Shown here piece after piece: positions 27,903 to 35,618 of a DNA stretch of 64,000 nucleotides. Below the pieces are notes generated by a model. That model was not told where the DNA came from. It saw nothing but the letters and a program-made list of their open reading frames with translations, and made no database searches. Numbering within the stretch: position 1 is the first letter of the stretch; every line of letters starts with the position of its first letter. Both the position numbers and the translations under genes were made by a program. Origin of the DNA: Polynucleobacter sp. 15G-AUS-farblos. Its GTDB lineage: Bacteria > Pseudomonadota > Gammaproteobacteria > Burkholderiales > Burkholderiaceae. Location: NCBI RefSeq assembly GCF_018882445.1, contig NZ_JACVOM010000006.1, positions 147,747-211,746 of the forward strand, read 5' to 3'.

Positions 27903-28619
27903 ATGGAAGCCTTTCATAACGTCAATCTGGTTTTTTTAGCAGATACTGCGATAAGCCTTACAGCCGCATTTATATTAGGTGGCTTAATTGGCCTTGAGAG
28001 ACAGTATCGTCAAAGGACTGCAGGCCTTCGCACCAATATTTTGGTAGCGATAGGTGCAGCAATATTTGTAGATGCAGCTAATCGTTTAACAGGTCACGAC
28101 GGAGCCGTCCATGTAATGGCTTATGTAGTCTCAGGTATTGGTTTCCTGGGTGCTGGCGTCATCATGCGAGAAGAGGGTAATGTTCGGGGGATTAATACTG
28201 CAGCAACTCTCTGGGCGTCTGGTGCAGTGGGAGCATGTGCGGGTGCTGATCTTATCTTAGAGGCTGGGTTAGCTACCATCTTTGTGTTAGCAGCAAATAC
28301 CTTACTCAGGCCTGTTGTCAGCATTATTAATCGTCAACCACTGGATACTGCTTCTGTAGAGGTCACTAATTCCGTCTATATCATCACGCCAAAAAGTACA
28401 CAAAAAATTGCCCTTAAGCAATTTATTGAAACTTTGGAATCGGCAGGATATCAAACACAGGACATTGAGGTTCACCAGTTTGGAGCTGATGATGTAGAAA
28501 TTCAGGCAGTGTTAACGGCATCAGCGGTTGATGGCGACAAAATGGATAGCCTGATAGCCCAAATTGCAAACAAAGACTATGTTTCACAGGCATTTTGGAG
28601 TCCTAGCACAACCGATTAG
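27903..28619 (+). CDS. MgtC/SapB family protein (long form)
   Basis: A 238-residue MgtC protein with five membrane segments in the first 145 residues ([54 protein letters not shown]) and a C-terminal ACT-like cytoplasmic domain (about residues 155-238). It differs from the short MgtC protein at 24294-24770 by keeping this regulatory tail and the GLERQ motif. MgtC proteins modulate magnesium, phosphate and ATP homeostasis in other bacteria; its exact role here is inferred only from family and from the nearby pho genes. Confidence 0.87.
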   Translation: MEAFHNVNLVFLADTAISLTAAFILGGLIGLERQYRQRTAGLRTNILVAIGAAIFVDAANRLTGHDGAVHVMAYVVSGIGFLGAGVIMREEGNVRGINTAATLWASGAVGACAGADLILEAGLATIFVLAANTLLRPVVSIINRQPLDTASVEVTNSVYIITPKSTQKIALKQFIETLESAGYQTQDIEVHQFGADDVEIQAVLTASAVDGDKMDSLIAQIANKDYVSQAFWSPSTTD

Positions 28620-28678
28620 TCATTTCGTAGAGATGACATATTGCTGAAACATTGACAGCTCATAATTCCCACTCGATT

Positions 28679-28876
28679 ATGAATCTATCCTCCAAAATTA
28701 CTTGCCCTCATTGCAACGCTACTGAAGTCTTATCCATTCCTAAAGGATCTTCACAACACTTATATCGGTGCATGATGTGTAGCGCCATTTTGAAGCCTAA
28801 ATCAGGCGATTGCTGCATATTTTGCAGTTTTGGAGATCTAGACTGCTCCAGTGCAGAGCGGAATTTAGCCGCCTAA
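28679..28876 (+). CDS. Small Cys-rich zinc-ribbon-like protein
   Basis: With the ATG at 28679 it is 65 residues. It has a first CPHC pair, a CMMC pair, and a C-terminal GDCCIFCSFGD motif shared by a set of small uncharacterised proteobacterial proteins. Eight cysteines suggest one or two zinc sites. A longer TTG start at 28652 would add nine residues but no better ribosome binding site. No function is known. Confidence 0.6.
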   Translation: MNLSSKITCPHCNATEVLSIPKGSSQHLYRCMMCSAILKPKSGDCCIFCSFGDLDCSSAERNLAA

Positions 28877-28915
28877 TCCACCTCACCTAGTAGACTACGT
28901 ACTATTTTCATCAAT

Positions 28916-28944
28916 ATGCCATAAATTTTTCATAAAATAGACAT
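28916..28944 (+). promoter_or_regulatory. Candidate tandem Pho half-sites upstream of ppx
   Basis: CATAA recurs at 28920, 28931 and 28942, exactly 11 bases apart, giving the 7-mers ATGCCAT, TTTTCAT and TAGACAT. The second and third with their spacer match the 18-base Pho consensus at about 13 positions. The array ends 33 bases before the ppx start. It is weaker than the pstS and plcP boxes and the region is AT-rich. Confidence 0.35.
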
Positions 28945-28977
28945 AATTGATAAGCGTTTTCATATTTAGGGAGTATT

Positions 28978-30540
28978 TTGTTAGAACATCCTGCCGATTC
29001 AGCCGCTAACTCTGCAGACTTGGTTGCTGCAGTAGATTTGGGCTCGAATAGCTTCAGAATGCTAGTTGCCCAGGCTGTTAATACACCATCTGGCACTCAG
29101 TTACGCCCAATTGATACTCTACGTGAATCTGTTCGACTTGCGGCTGGATTAACCGATAATAAATTACTGGGAAATGATGCCTATCAGCGGGGATTGACAG
29201 CCATTCGACGTTTTGGCGAACGTATCCGTGGTTTTGACCCTTCTCTTGTGCGCGCCGTTGCAACTAATACGCTCCGTGTAGCAAAAAATGCGCACCAATT
29301 TGTAGAGGATGCTCAGGATGCATTAGGTTTTCCAATTGAAGTCATTGCAGGCGTTGAAGAGGCGCGTCTCATTTACATAGGGGCTGCGCATGAAGTTCCA
29401 GCAGTACATGGCAATCGATTGGTAGTGGATATCGGGGGTGGCTCAACTGAATTTATTATCGGTAAGGGTTATGAGCCAAAACTGATGGAAAGTTTGTACA
29501 TCGGATGCGTTTCGCATAGCATGCGGTTTTTCCCTAAGGGGAATATTGATAGCCACGCCTTTAAGGAGGCTGAGCTGGCCGCTCGTCGCGAAATTCAAGT
29601 GATTTCAGGTGCATACCTTAAAAGCGGCTGGAAGCAGGTGATAGGTTCTTCAGGAACCGCCAGAGCCCTGGCAGAACTAATATCTCAAAATGAATTAAAT
29701 GGTCATATTGACAATTTAACAATGGGTCATCTTTCTACGGGAAGTGGTTTGATTACGAGAGAGGGTCTTAAGTCACTTAAAAAGCATCTTCTCAAATACG
29801 AACACGTCAGTCAGGTGCAGCTCATTGGTCTTAAAGATGACAGAAGGTCCGTATGGCCTGGCGGTTTAGCGATTATGCTTGCCGTGTTTGATGAATTAGG
29901 CATCGACTCCATGGAAGTTACCGATGCAGCATTGCGCGTTGGTGTTTTATACGATCTTCTAGGAAGATCGCAACACCACGATATGCGCTACGTAACGGTT
30001 GAGCAGTTCATGCAGCGTTATACGGTTGATCGCGAACAAGCAACACGAGTCGGGAAACTTGCTGGTGAATTTTTGGCACAATTACCCAAGCCGGATATTG
30101 AAAATAGGTCAGACAATATTGCATTATTGCAATGGGCTGCTAATCTTCATGAAATAGGTCTTTCTATTTCACATAATGGTTATCACAAACATTCTGCCTA
30201 CATTGCTGGAAATGCTGACATGCCAGGTTTTTCTAAGAATGATCAGGCTAGATTAGCTGCCTTGTTGATAGGCCATGCTGGAAAGCTTGGTAAATTAGCC
30301 AACAATCCTGGTTTTAATGATTGGAGGATGTTGTTTTGTCTACGCCTAGCTCAAGTCTTATGCAGGGGTCGCAACGACAATGATTTGCCTAAAGTTAAGG
30401 TTTCGGAGCACGGCGGATCGTATTTAGTAAGCTTAGCCAAAGAATGGGCTAATGAGCACCCCTTAACAGAATTTAGCCTACAAAAAGAAGCGGCCGAGTG
30501 GGAAAGAATCGGCCGTTCTTATGAATTGAGTCTGAAATAA
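28978..30540 (+). CDS. ppx: Exopolyphosphatase (Ppx/GppA family)
   Basis: This enzyme hydrolyses terminal phosphate from polyphosphate, and family members also cleave pppGpp. The 520 residues begin with the actin-like phosphate-1 motif VDLGSNSFRMLV, have the phosphate-2 motif VVDIGGGSTEFIIG near residue 150, and a C-terminal HD-type domain (NLHEIGLSISHNGYHKHS). The start is TTG at 28978 with AGGGAG five bases upstream. In many Burkholderiales ppx follows phoR and ppk1; here ppk1 is absent from this region and two ppk2 genes lie downstream. Confidence 0.9.
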   Translation: MLEHPADSAANSADLVAAVDLGSNSFRMLVAQAVNTPSGTQLRPIDTLRESVRLAAGLTDNKLLGNDAYQRGLTAIRRFGERIRGFDPSLVRAVATNTLRVAKNAHQFVEDAQDALGFPIEVIAGVEEARLIYIGAAHEVPAVHGNRLVVDIGGGSTEFIIGKGYEPKLMESLYIGCVSHSMRFFPKGNIDSHAFKEAELAARREIQVISGAYLKSGWKQVIGSSGTARALAELISQNELNGHIDNLTMGHLSTGSGLITREGLKSLKKHLLKYEHVSQVQLIGLKDDRRSVWPGGLAIMLAVFDELGIDSMEVTDAALRVGVLYDLLGRSQHHDMRYVTVEQFMQRYTVDREQATRVGKLAGEFLAQLPKPDIENRSDNIALLQWAANLHEIGLSISHNGYHKHSAYIAGNADMPGFSKNDQARLAALLIGHAGKLGKLANNPGFNDWRMLFCLRLAQVLCRGRNDNDLPKVKVSEHGGSYLVSLAKEWANEHPLTEFSLQKEAAEWERIGRSYELSLK

Positions 30541-30542
30541 AA

Positions 30543-31469
30543 CTATAGACCTAAAAAATGCTTAGCGTATCGTGGATTTATTTCAGATAGACGTAGCATG
30601 GTTAATAAATCAGCAGTGTTGAAGTCTGGATCCCAAGCAGGAGCACTGCATATTTTTGCACCAAGCTTGAGATAGCCTTTAATAAGGGGTGGAGCTTCAA
30701 CTTCCAATCCACCATTCAACTTTTCTAGAGGTAGTGGCAAGCGAGGAAACGCATGGAACTCAGTAGGCGCCATTTGATCGTCATTGAGTGAGTTATACAA
30801 ACTTGCTGCAAAATGACCACCGTCAGCCATTGGAATGCTTGCGCACCCAAGCATGATTTCATAGCCGTTTTTTTGCATATATTGAGCTAAGCCACTCCAT
30901 AACGCCATAATAACCGCACCTGAACGATAGTCCTTATGCACGCAGGATCTACCGAGCTCTACTAATTTTGGTCTCAAATGATCTAGGCGTGATAAGTCAA
31001 ACTCAGAATCTGAATAAAGGCGGCCAATTTCTTGGGCCTTATGTGGAGGAAGGACCCTGTATGTGCCAACCACCTTCAATGTATCCTGATCTCGTATTAA
31101 CAAATGATCGCAATAAGCATCAAACTCATCTACATCTAATCCCTCTCTATTTTGAGAGAGTGTTGCACCCATTTCTTCTGCAAATACCTTATAGCGCAAG
31201 CGCTGTGCCTCTTTGATCTCATTAGGGCTAGCAGCCCAAGTAATTTGAAAGGCCGCTTTTTTTGCCTTTGAAATTGATTTCTCTGGTGCAACAATCTCTG
31301 CTACAGAAACATGCCCACGCGTCTTTGTTGCAAATTTCTTACCGAACAATTTTTTTGCAAACTTTTTCGAAAGTTTTTTCAATGCCTGCGTCTTGGATGT
31401 TTTAAGCTTGCTTTCCTTTTTAGGGGAGAAGATTTCAAATGCACCAATAGGGTTTGGAATATCAGACAT
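30543..31469 (-). CDS. olsB: OlsB-like ornithine N-acyltransferase (GNAT family)
   Basis: The 308-residue protein matches the Acetyltransf_5 family of acyl-ACP-dependent N-acyltransferases: LRYKVFAEEMGA, DAYCDHLLIRD, VGTYRVLPPHKA, ELGRSCVHKDYRSGAVI and ADGGHFAASLY. OlsB attaches a 3-hydroxyacyl chain to ornithine, the first step of ornithine lipid synthesis. About 80 basic residues precede the conserved domain, an extension of unknown use. It is the last gene of a minus-strand operon (plcP, glycosyltransferase, dgkA, olsB), and a probable partner acyltransferase (olsA) is divergent. The exact acylated amine cannot be read from sequence. Confidence 0.75.
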   Translation of the reverse strand: MSDIPNPIGAFEIFSPKKESKLKTSKTQALKKLSKKFAKKLFGKKFATKTRGHVSVAEIVAPEKSISKAKKAAFQITWAASPNEIKEAQRLRYKVFAEEMGATLSQNREGLDVDEFDAYCDHLLIRDQDTLKVVGTYRVLPPHKAQEIGRLYSDSEFDLSRLDHLRPKLVELGRSCVHKDYRSGAVIMALWSGLAQYMQKNGYEIMLGCASIPMADGGHFAASLYNSLNDDQMAPTEFHAFPRLPLPLEKLNGGLEVEAPPLIKGYLKLGAKICSAPAWDPDFNTADLLTMLRLSEINPRYAKHFLGL

Positions 31470-31512
31470 ATTTAACCTTTGTGTTTATGAAGCTTATCCT
31501 AAGTAAGGTTTA

Positions 31513-31917
31513 TTACAGTTTAAAGACAAGCGGTATACAAATTGCTGCCCAAAGAAGAATTGCGATAAATAGAGCTAGCATCACTGCTGCAGAGCCAAAA
31601 TCTTTCGCTCTTTTAGACAGGTCATGATGCTCAAATGAGATTCGATCAATAGCAGCTTCAACGCTCGAATTGAGCAACTCAACAACTAAAACCATCATTA
31701 ATGATGAGATCAGTAGGGCCTTTTCCAAATAGCTAATAGGCATCACTATTGCAATTGGAGTAGATAGTGCAAATAGCGTCAATTCTTGTCTAAAAGCACT
31801 TTCTTCCCTGAAGGCGTATACCAATCCACACCAGGAGTTCTTAGCGGCATGCCAAGCGCGCGTGAAACCTTTGTTTCCCTTATGGGGATTTTGATTAATA
31901 TGGTATTTGTTATTCAA
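31513..31917 (-). CDS. dgkA: Diacylglycerol kinase (DgkA type)
   Basis: A 134-residue membrane kinase with three predicted membrane helices. The family signature ELLNSSVEAAIDRIS, which contains the active-site glutamates, is present, followed by SKRAKDFGSAAVMLAL. DgkA phosphorylates diacylglycerol to phosphatidate, returning it to phospholipid synthesis. It lies between the glycosyltransferase (13 bases) and olsB (43 bases), in the operon headed by a PlcP-type phospholipase, which would generate its substrate. N-terminal residues 1-40 are basic and soluble. Confidence 0.88.
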   Translation of the reverse strand: MNNKYHINQNPHKGNKGFTRAWHAAKNSWCGLVYAFREESAFRQELTLFALSTPIAIVMPISYLEKALLISSLMMVLVVELLNSSVEAAIDRISFEHHDLSKRAKDFGSAAVMLALFIAILLWAAICIPLVFKL

Positions 31918-31930
31918 AAGGGATAGCCTT

Positions 31931-32959
31931 TTAAGCTAACGCTGTAAGGTGAACTTCGGTCGTAGCCACTGGTTTAAGGTGATCTACAAACTGCTCGGAG
32001 GCTGCCTTCCAAGAGAATTTCTCTGCATGAGCTCTAGCAACTTCTCTTGGAATCTTCAGGGCCTGCAAGCAAGCTTCACGCAAGTCTTCATTCATGGCGC
32101 CTGCAGGGGAGTCGCCTAGAACATCAATAGGACCGGTAACGGGATATGCTGCAACAGGTGTTCCGCATGCCATAGCCTCAAGCAACACTAGGCCAAATGT
32201 ATCGGTCTTGCTTGGAAATACAAATACATCTGCTGCTGCATAAACTTTTGCCAATTCGTGTTGCTGGAGTACGCCCAAATAGTTAATGTCTGGGTATTTT
32301 TCTTTAATGCCAGCCATAGCTGGCCCGTCCCCAACAACCCATTTTGACCCAGGCAAATCAATTTCTAAAAATGCATTGATGTTCTTTTCTACCGCAACTC
32401 GTCCTACATATAAAAAGATTGGGTGTGCTGTATTGAGCACTTTAGATTCTTGAATTTTGAAAATATCCAGATCAACACCTCTGGACCAAAGTACTACATT
32501 ATGTAAACCATATTTTTCAAGGTCATCCTTAACGACAATGGTTGGAGCCATAACCGCCATAGAGGGACCATGAAACCATCGAATAAAAGCATAGGTTAGT
32601 GCCAGAGGGATCCCTGTACGTGCCTTTACATACTCAGGAAAGCGCGTATGGTAAGCAGTAGAGAAGGGGAGTTTATTTTTCACGGCATATGAACGTGCTG
32701 ATAAGCCCAGCGGCCCCTCGGTGGCAATGTGCATTGCATCGGGTGCAAATTCTTTAATTCGGCGAGCAACTTCTTTACCGGGGAAGAGCGAAAGAGCTAT
32801 ATCTGGGTATGTAGGACAAGGAATGGATTTAAATCCATTAGGCGTAATCATCTCGACTTCATGGCCCATGCCAATTAATTCCGCACGAGTTTGCTTTAGG
32901 GTTCTCACAACGCCATTTACTTGTGGATCCCATGCATCAGTGATGATCATAATCTTCAT
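31931..32959 (-). CDS. GT4-family glycosyltransferase, candidate diacylglycerol glycosyltransferase
   Basis: A 342-residue GT-B enzyme. The N-terminus IITDAWDPQVNGVVRTL is typical of bacterial lipid-linked GT4 enzymes; the acceptor region has HIATEGPLGLSAR and FSTAYHTRFPEYV; the donor-binding motif is FPSKTDTFGLVLLEAMACGTPVAA with the EX7E glutamates. Its start overlaps plcP by ATGA. In alphaproteobacteria a glycosyltransferase (Agt) next to plcP makes glycolipids from diacylglycerol during phosphate starvation; the same function is inferred here. Alternatives are mannosyl- or glucuronosyltransferases of similar sequence. Confidence 0.8.
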   Translation of the reverse strand: MKIMIITDAWDPQVNGVVRTLKQTRAELIGMGHEVEMITPNGFKSIPCPTYPDIALSLFPGKEVARRIKEFAPDAMHIATEGPLGLSARSYAVKNKLPFSTAYHTRFPEYVKARTGIPLALTYAFIRWFHGPSMAVMAPTIVVKDDLEKYGLHNVVLWSRGVDLDIFKIQESKVLNTAHPIFLYVGRVAVEKNINAFLEIDLPGSKWVVGDGPAMAGIKEKYPDINYLGVLQQHELAKVYAAADVFVFPSKTDTFGLVLLEAMACGTPVAAYPVTGPIDVLGDSPAGAMNEDLREACLQALKIPREVARAHAEKFSWKAASEQFVDHLKPVATTEVHLTALA

Positions 32960-33765
32960 AGCGTAGCCTCTTTAACTAGTACTTCAACATCAGGTTTGAA
33001 AGTAATTGCAGGAATTTCTATTGGCTCACCTTTGATAAAAGGCCAGTGGATTATTTTGAGTTCGCCGGCATGTGTTTCAACCAAAGCAGTCAAGCTCTCC
33101 ACCCAGTCGCCATCATTGCAGTAGAGAAGACCATCAATTTCACGAATTTCTGCTTTATGAATATGACCACAAACAACGCCATCGCAACCTCTAAGACGGG
33201 CTTCTCGAGCCATAATGTGTTCAAAGTCAGCAATATAGCTAACAGCATTTTTGACTTGATGCTTTAGATATTGCGATAAGGACCAATACTGCAAGCCCAT
33301 CTTGACTCGCAACATATTAAAATATCGATTGATGTACAGGATGAAGGAATATAGAGTATCGCCAACATATGCTAACCATTTTGCATATTGCATGACTCCA
33401 TCAAATAGATCCCCATGGGTCACCCATAATTTTTTACCGTCTGCTGTAATGTGAATAGCTTCTTCAACTACTTTTACATCACCAAATGAAAGTCCAAAAA
33501 ATTGCCTAGCACTCTCATCATGGTTACCAGGGACGTAGATGACTTCCGCGCCTTTTCTAGCCTTGCGTAATAACTTTTGCACTACATCGTTATGCGATTG
33601 AGGCCAGTAAAAAGACTTTTTAAGCCTCCAGCCATCAATGATGTCGCCTACTAGATAGTATTTGTCTGCTTCATTGTGTTTCAAGAAATCGAGGAGGTAG
33701 TCAGCCTGACACCCTGAAGTTCCCAGGTGCACATCTGAAATCCAGATCGCTCGATAATGCATCAT
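32956..33765 (-). CDS. plcP: PlcP-type metallophosphoesterase (UDP-2,3-diacylglucosamine diphosphatase family)
   Basis: A 269-residue calcineurin-like enzyme with all five metal motifs: ISDVHLG, VGDIIDGW, PGNHD, VTHGDLFD and CGHIHKAEI. By family it is COG2908, which includes LpxH-like hydrolases and PlcP, the phospholipase C that removes phosphorylated head groups under phosphate limitation. PlcP is favoured because the gene overlaps a GT4 glycosyltransferase, is followed by dgkA and olsB, and has a strong Pho box upstream. LpxH-like action on UDP-diacylglucosamine is the main alternative. ATG at 33765 or 33762 could start it; no clear ribosome binding site is visible. Confidence 0.8.
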   Translation of the reverse strand: MMHYRAIWISDVHLGTSGCQADYLLDFLKHNEADKYYLVGDIIDGWRLKKSFYWPQSHNDVVQKLLRKARKGAEVIYVPGNHDESARQFFGLSFGDVKVVEEAIHITADGKKLWVTHGDLFDGVMQYAKWLAYVGDTLYSFILYINRYFNMLRVKMGLQYWSLSQYLKHQVKNAVSYIADFEHIMAREARLRGCDGVVCGHIHKAEIREIDGLLYCNDGDWVESLTALVETHAGELKIIHWPFIKGEPIEIPAITFKPDVEVLVKEATL

Positions 33766-33800
33766 GAGAAGACATTTAACTCTTCTACTATGTAATGATC

Positions 33801-33818
33801 ATGACACTTTTACGACAG
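33801..33818 (-). promoter_or_regulatory. Strong Pho box upstream of plcP
   Basis: Read on the minus strand, CTGTCGTAAAAGTGTCAT matches CTGTCAT-AAAA-CTGTCAT at 16 of 18 positions by my count. A -10-like CATAGT follows eight bases downstream. It is 36 bases before the plcP start and lies in the shared spacer with the divergent olsA gene, so PhoB bound here might affect both. Confidence 0.75.
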
Positions 33819-33867
33819 TTTGATGACTATCATACAAAAATCGACTTCATTTATATTAGTGCTTTAT

Positions 33868-34653
33868 ATGACAGAAAAATTAAAAAATTCCTTAGATATG
33901 GTTTCTTTTCAAAAAAGATTTGTACTTTGGCTATTAGTTTGGGCCCATGTGGTGAGGGGGGTTGTTACTCTTTTAGTAACTTTTCGAAGCAGCAATCCTT
34001 CTGCTAAAGATGCCCATATTAAAAGCTGGTCAAAACGTTTGTTAACCCTTTTTGGGCTGGAGTTAGGGGTCAATAATGCCTCGATTATTCCTTCCACACC
34101 TTATTTACTTGCATCAAATCATATTTCTTGGATAGATATCCATGCAATTAACGCCTTTAAACCTATTCGTTTTGTTGCCAAGTCTGAGGTTGAAACTTGG
34201 CCTATTTTTGGGTGGATGGCAAAGCAATTAGGTACTGTATTTATTCAGCGAGGTAATTCAAGGCATGCAATTCAAGTCGTTGGCAACATGACCAAGGCGC
34301 TGGAGACTGAATCTATTTGCATTTTTCCAGAAGGCACATCAACTGAAGGTCACTCCGTACGGCCATTCAAGGCCAATCTTTTTGAGTCAGCCGTAATAAG
34401 TCACGCCCCCGTATATTCTCTTGCAATTGAATATTTCGACCGAAAAACTGGGCTTAGGACCGATATAACGGCATTTGTCGGGGAAATGGGCTTGCTTGAA
34501 TCAATGTCAAAAATACTAAAACATCGCAACTTACGCGTTGAACTGACCTTTTTCTCGCCCTCAAGTGCAAGATCTCAATTTTCCAATGATCGAAAATGGC
34601 TTGCTTTACAGAGCCAAGAGCAAATTTCCGAATACCTGGCGAGGAACTCGTAA
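33868..34653 (+). CDS. olsA: 1-acyl-glycerol-3-phosphate-type acyltransferase, candidate OlsA
   Basis: A PlsC-family O-acyltransferase with block I NHISWID (HX4D), block II GTVFIQRGNSRHA and block III FPEGTSTEG. It carries one N-terminal membrane segment. The start is uncertain: ATG at 33868 (261 residues), ATG at 33898 (MVSFQKRFVLW), or TTG 33820, none with a good ribosome binding site. PlsC members make phosphatidate or, as OlsA, acylate lyso-ornithine lipid. OlsA is inferred because the gene is divergent from the plcP-dgkA-olsB operon across a Pho box. PlsC proper remains possible. Confidence 0.7.
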   Translation: MTEKLKNSLDMVSFQKRFVLWLLVWAHVVRGVVTLLVTFRSSNPSAKDAHIKSWSKRLLTLFGLELGVNNASIIPSTPYLLASNHISWIDIHAINAFKPIRFVAKSEVETWPIFGWMAKQLGTVFIQRGNSRHAIQVVGNMTKALETESICIFPEGTSTEGHSVRPFKANLFESAVISHAPVYSLAIEYFDRKTGLRTDITAFVGEMGLLESMSKILKHRNLRVELTFFSPSSARSQFSNDRKWLALQSQEQISEYLARNS

Positions 34654-34712
34654 TTTTTAATAAAAATGTCATATCCTTGCTTTAAAAAGTAAAACTGATA
34701 ATGGGATAAAGC

Positions 34713-35618
34713 ATGACTTCAAAACATAAAGAAATGGCTGAGTGGTATCGCCGTGCACAAGAAGAGATTCTTGATAGCATGGATGAAGAGCTTGAAATGG
34801 AGCTTGACGATGATCGACTTTCTCAGGATGGAGACGGTCAGTCAGAAATTCCTCGAAATTTGTATTTCAAAGAGCTATTTAGACTTCAGGCTGAGTTAGT
34901 TAAATTGCAGGATTGGGTAGTTGCAAACAAAGTTAAGGTGGCTGTGCTTTTTGAGGGTCGCGACTCAGCAGGTAAGGGCGGCGCCATTAAGCGAATTACA
35001 CAACGATTAAATCCACGTGTCTGTAAAGTAGTTGCATTGCCTGCTCCAAATGAGCGTGAAAAAACCCAATGGTATTTTCAGCGTTACATCTCTCAACTTC
35101 CTGCTGGCGGCGAAATTGTTTTGTTTGATCGTAGTTGGTATAACCGTGCCGGCGTTGAAAAGGTGATGGGATTTTGTACCGACTACGAATATGAAGAATT
35201 TCTCAGAACGGTGCCAGATTTAGAGCGCATGATGATCAGCTCTGGGATTATCTTAATTAAATACTGGTTTTCAATTTCCGATGAAGAGCAATACAACCGC
35301 TTTATGATGCGAATTCATGATCCTTTAAAGCAATGGAAATTGAGTCCGATGGACCTTGAGGCACGTCGTTTGTGGGAGGCCTACACCAAGGCAAAGGAGA
35401 CTATGTTAGAGAGAACGCATATCCCTGAGGCCCCTTGGTGGGTCGTAGCAGCAAATGATAAGAAGAAGGCGCGCTTAAATTGCATCTCCCATCTGCTGTC
35501 TCAAATCCCATACAAGGAGATCGATCATCCTGTTATCACCTTGCCCGAAAGAGTACATAATCCCGACTATTTGCGGGGTCCAGTACCTCCTGAGATGTAT
35601 GTCCCGGAAATCTATTAA
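34713..35618 (+). CDS. ppk2: Polyphosphate kinase 2 (class I)
   Basis: The 301-residue protein has the PPK2 core: Walker A EGRDSAGKGGAIKRI at about residues 81-95, Walker B and lid VLFDRSWYNRAGVEKVMGFC, and SPMDLEARRLWEAYTKAKE. PPK2 enzymes transfer phosphate between polyphosphate and nucleotides, usually toward NTP formation. An acidic N-terminal extension of about 45 residues (SMDEELEMELDDDRLSQDGD) precedes the core. It follows olsA by 59 bases. A second PPK2 is at 40843-41619. Confidence 0.9.
   Translation: MTSKHKEMAEWYRRAQEEILDSMDEELEMELDDDRLSQDGDGQSEIPRNLYFKELFRLQAELVKLQDWVVANKVKVAVLFEGRDSAGKGGAIKRITQRLNPRVCKVVALPAPNEREKTQWYFQRYISQLPAGGEIVLFDRSWYNRAGVEKVMGFCTDYEYEEFLRTVPDLERMMISSGIILIKYWFSISDEEQYNRFMMRIHDPLKQWKLSPMDLEARRLWEAYTKAKETMLERTHIPEAPWWVVAANDKKKARLNCISHLLSQIPYKEIDHPVITLPERVHNPDYLRGPVPPEMYVPEIY

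Noticed and set aside
33820..33867. TTG start of the olsA-like gene directly after the Pho box
   Set aside because: It would leave no room for a promoter and leader and adds residues unlike relatives; the ATG at 33868 or 33898 is more credible.
34665..34675. Pho box upstream of the first ppk2
   Set aside because: Only one half-site-like ATGTCATA occurs; the position 11 bases away does not match.
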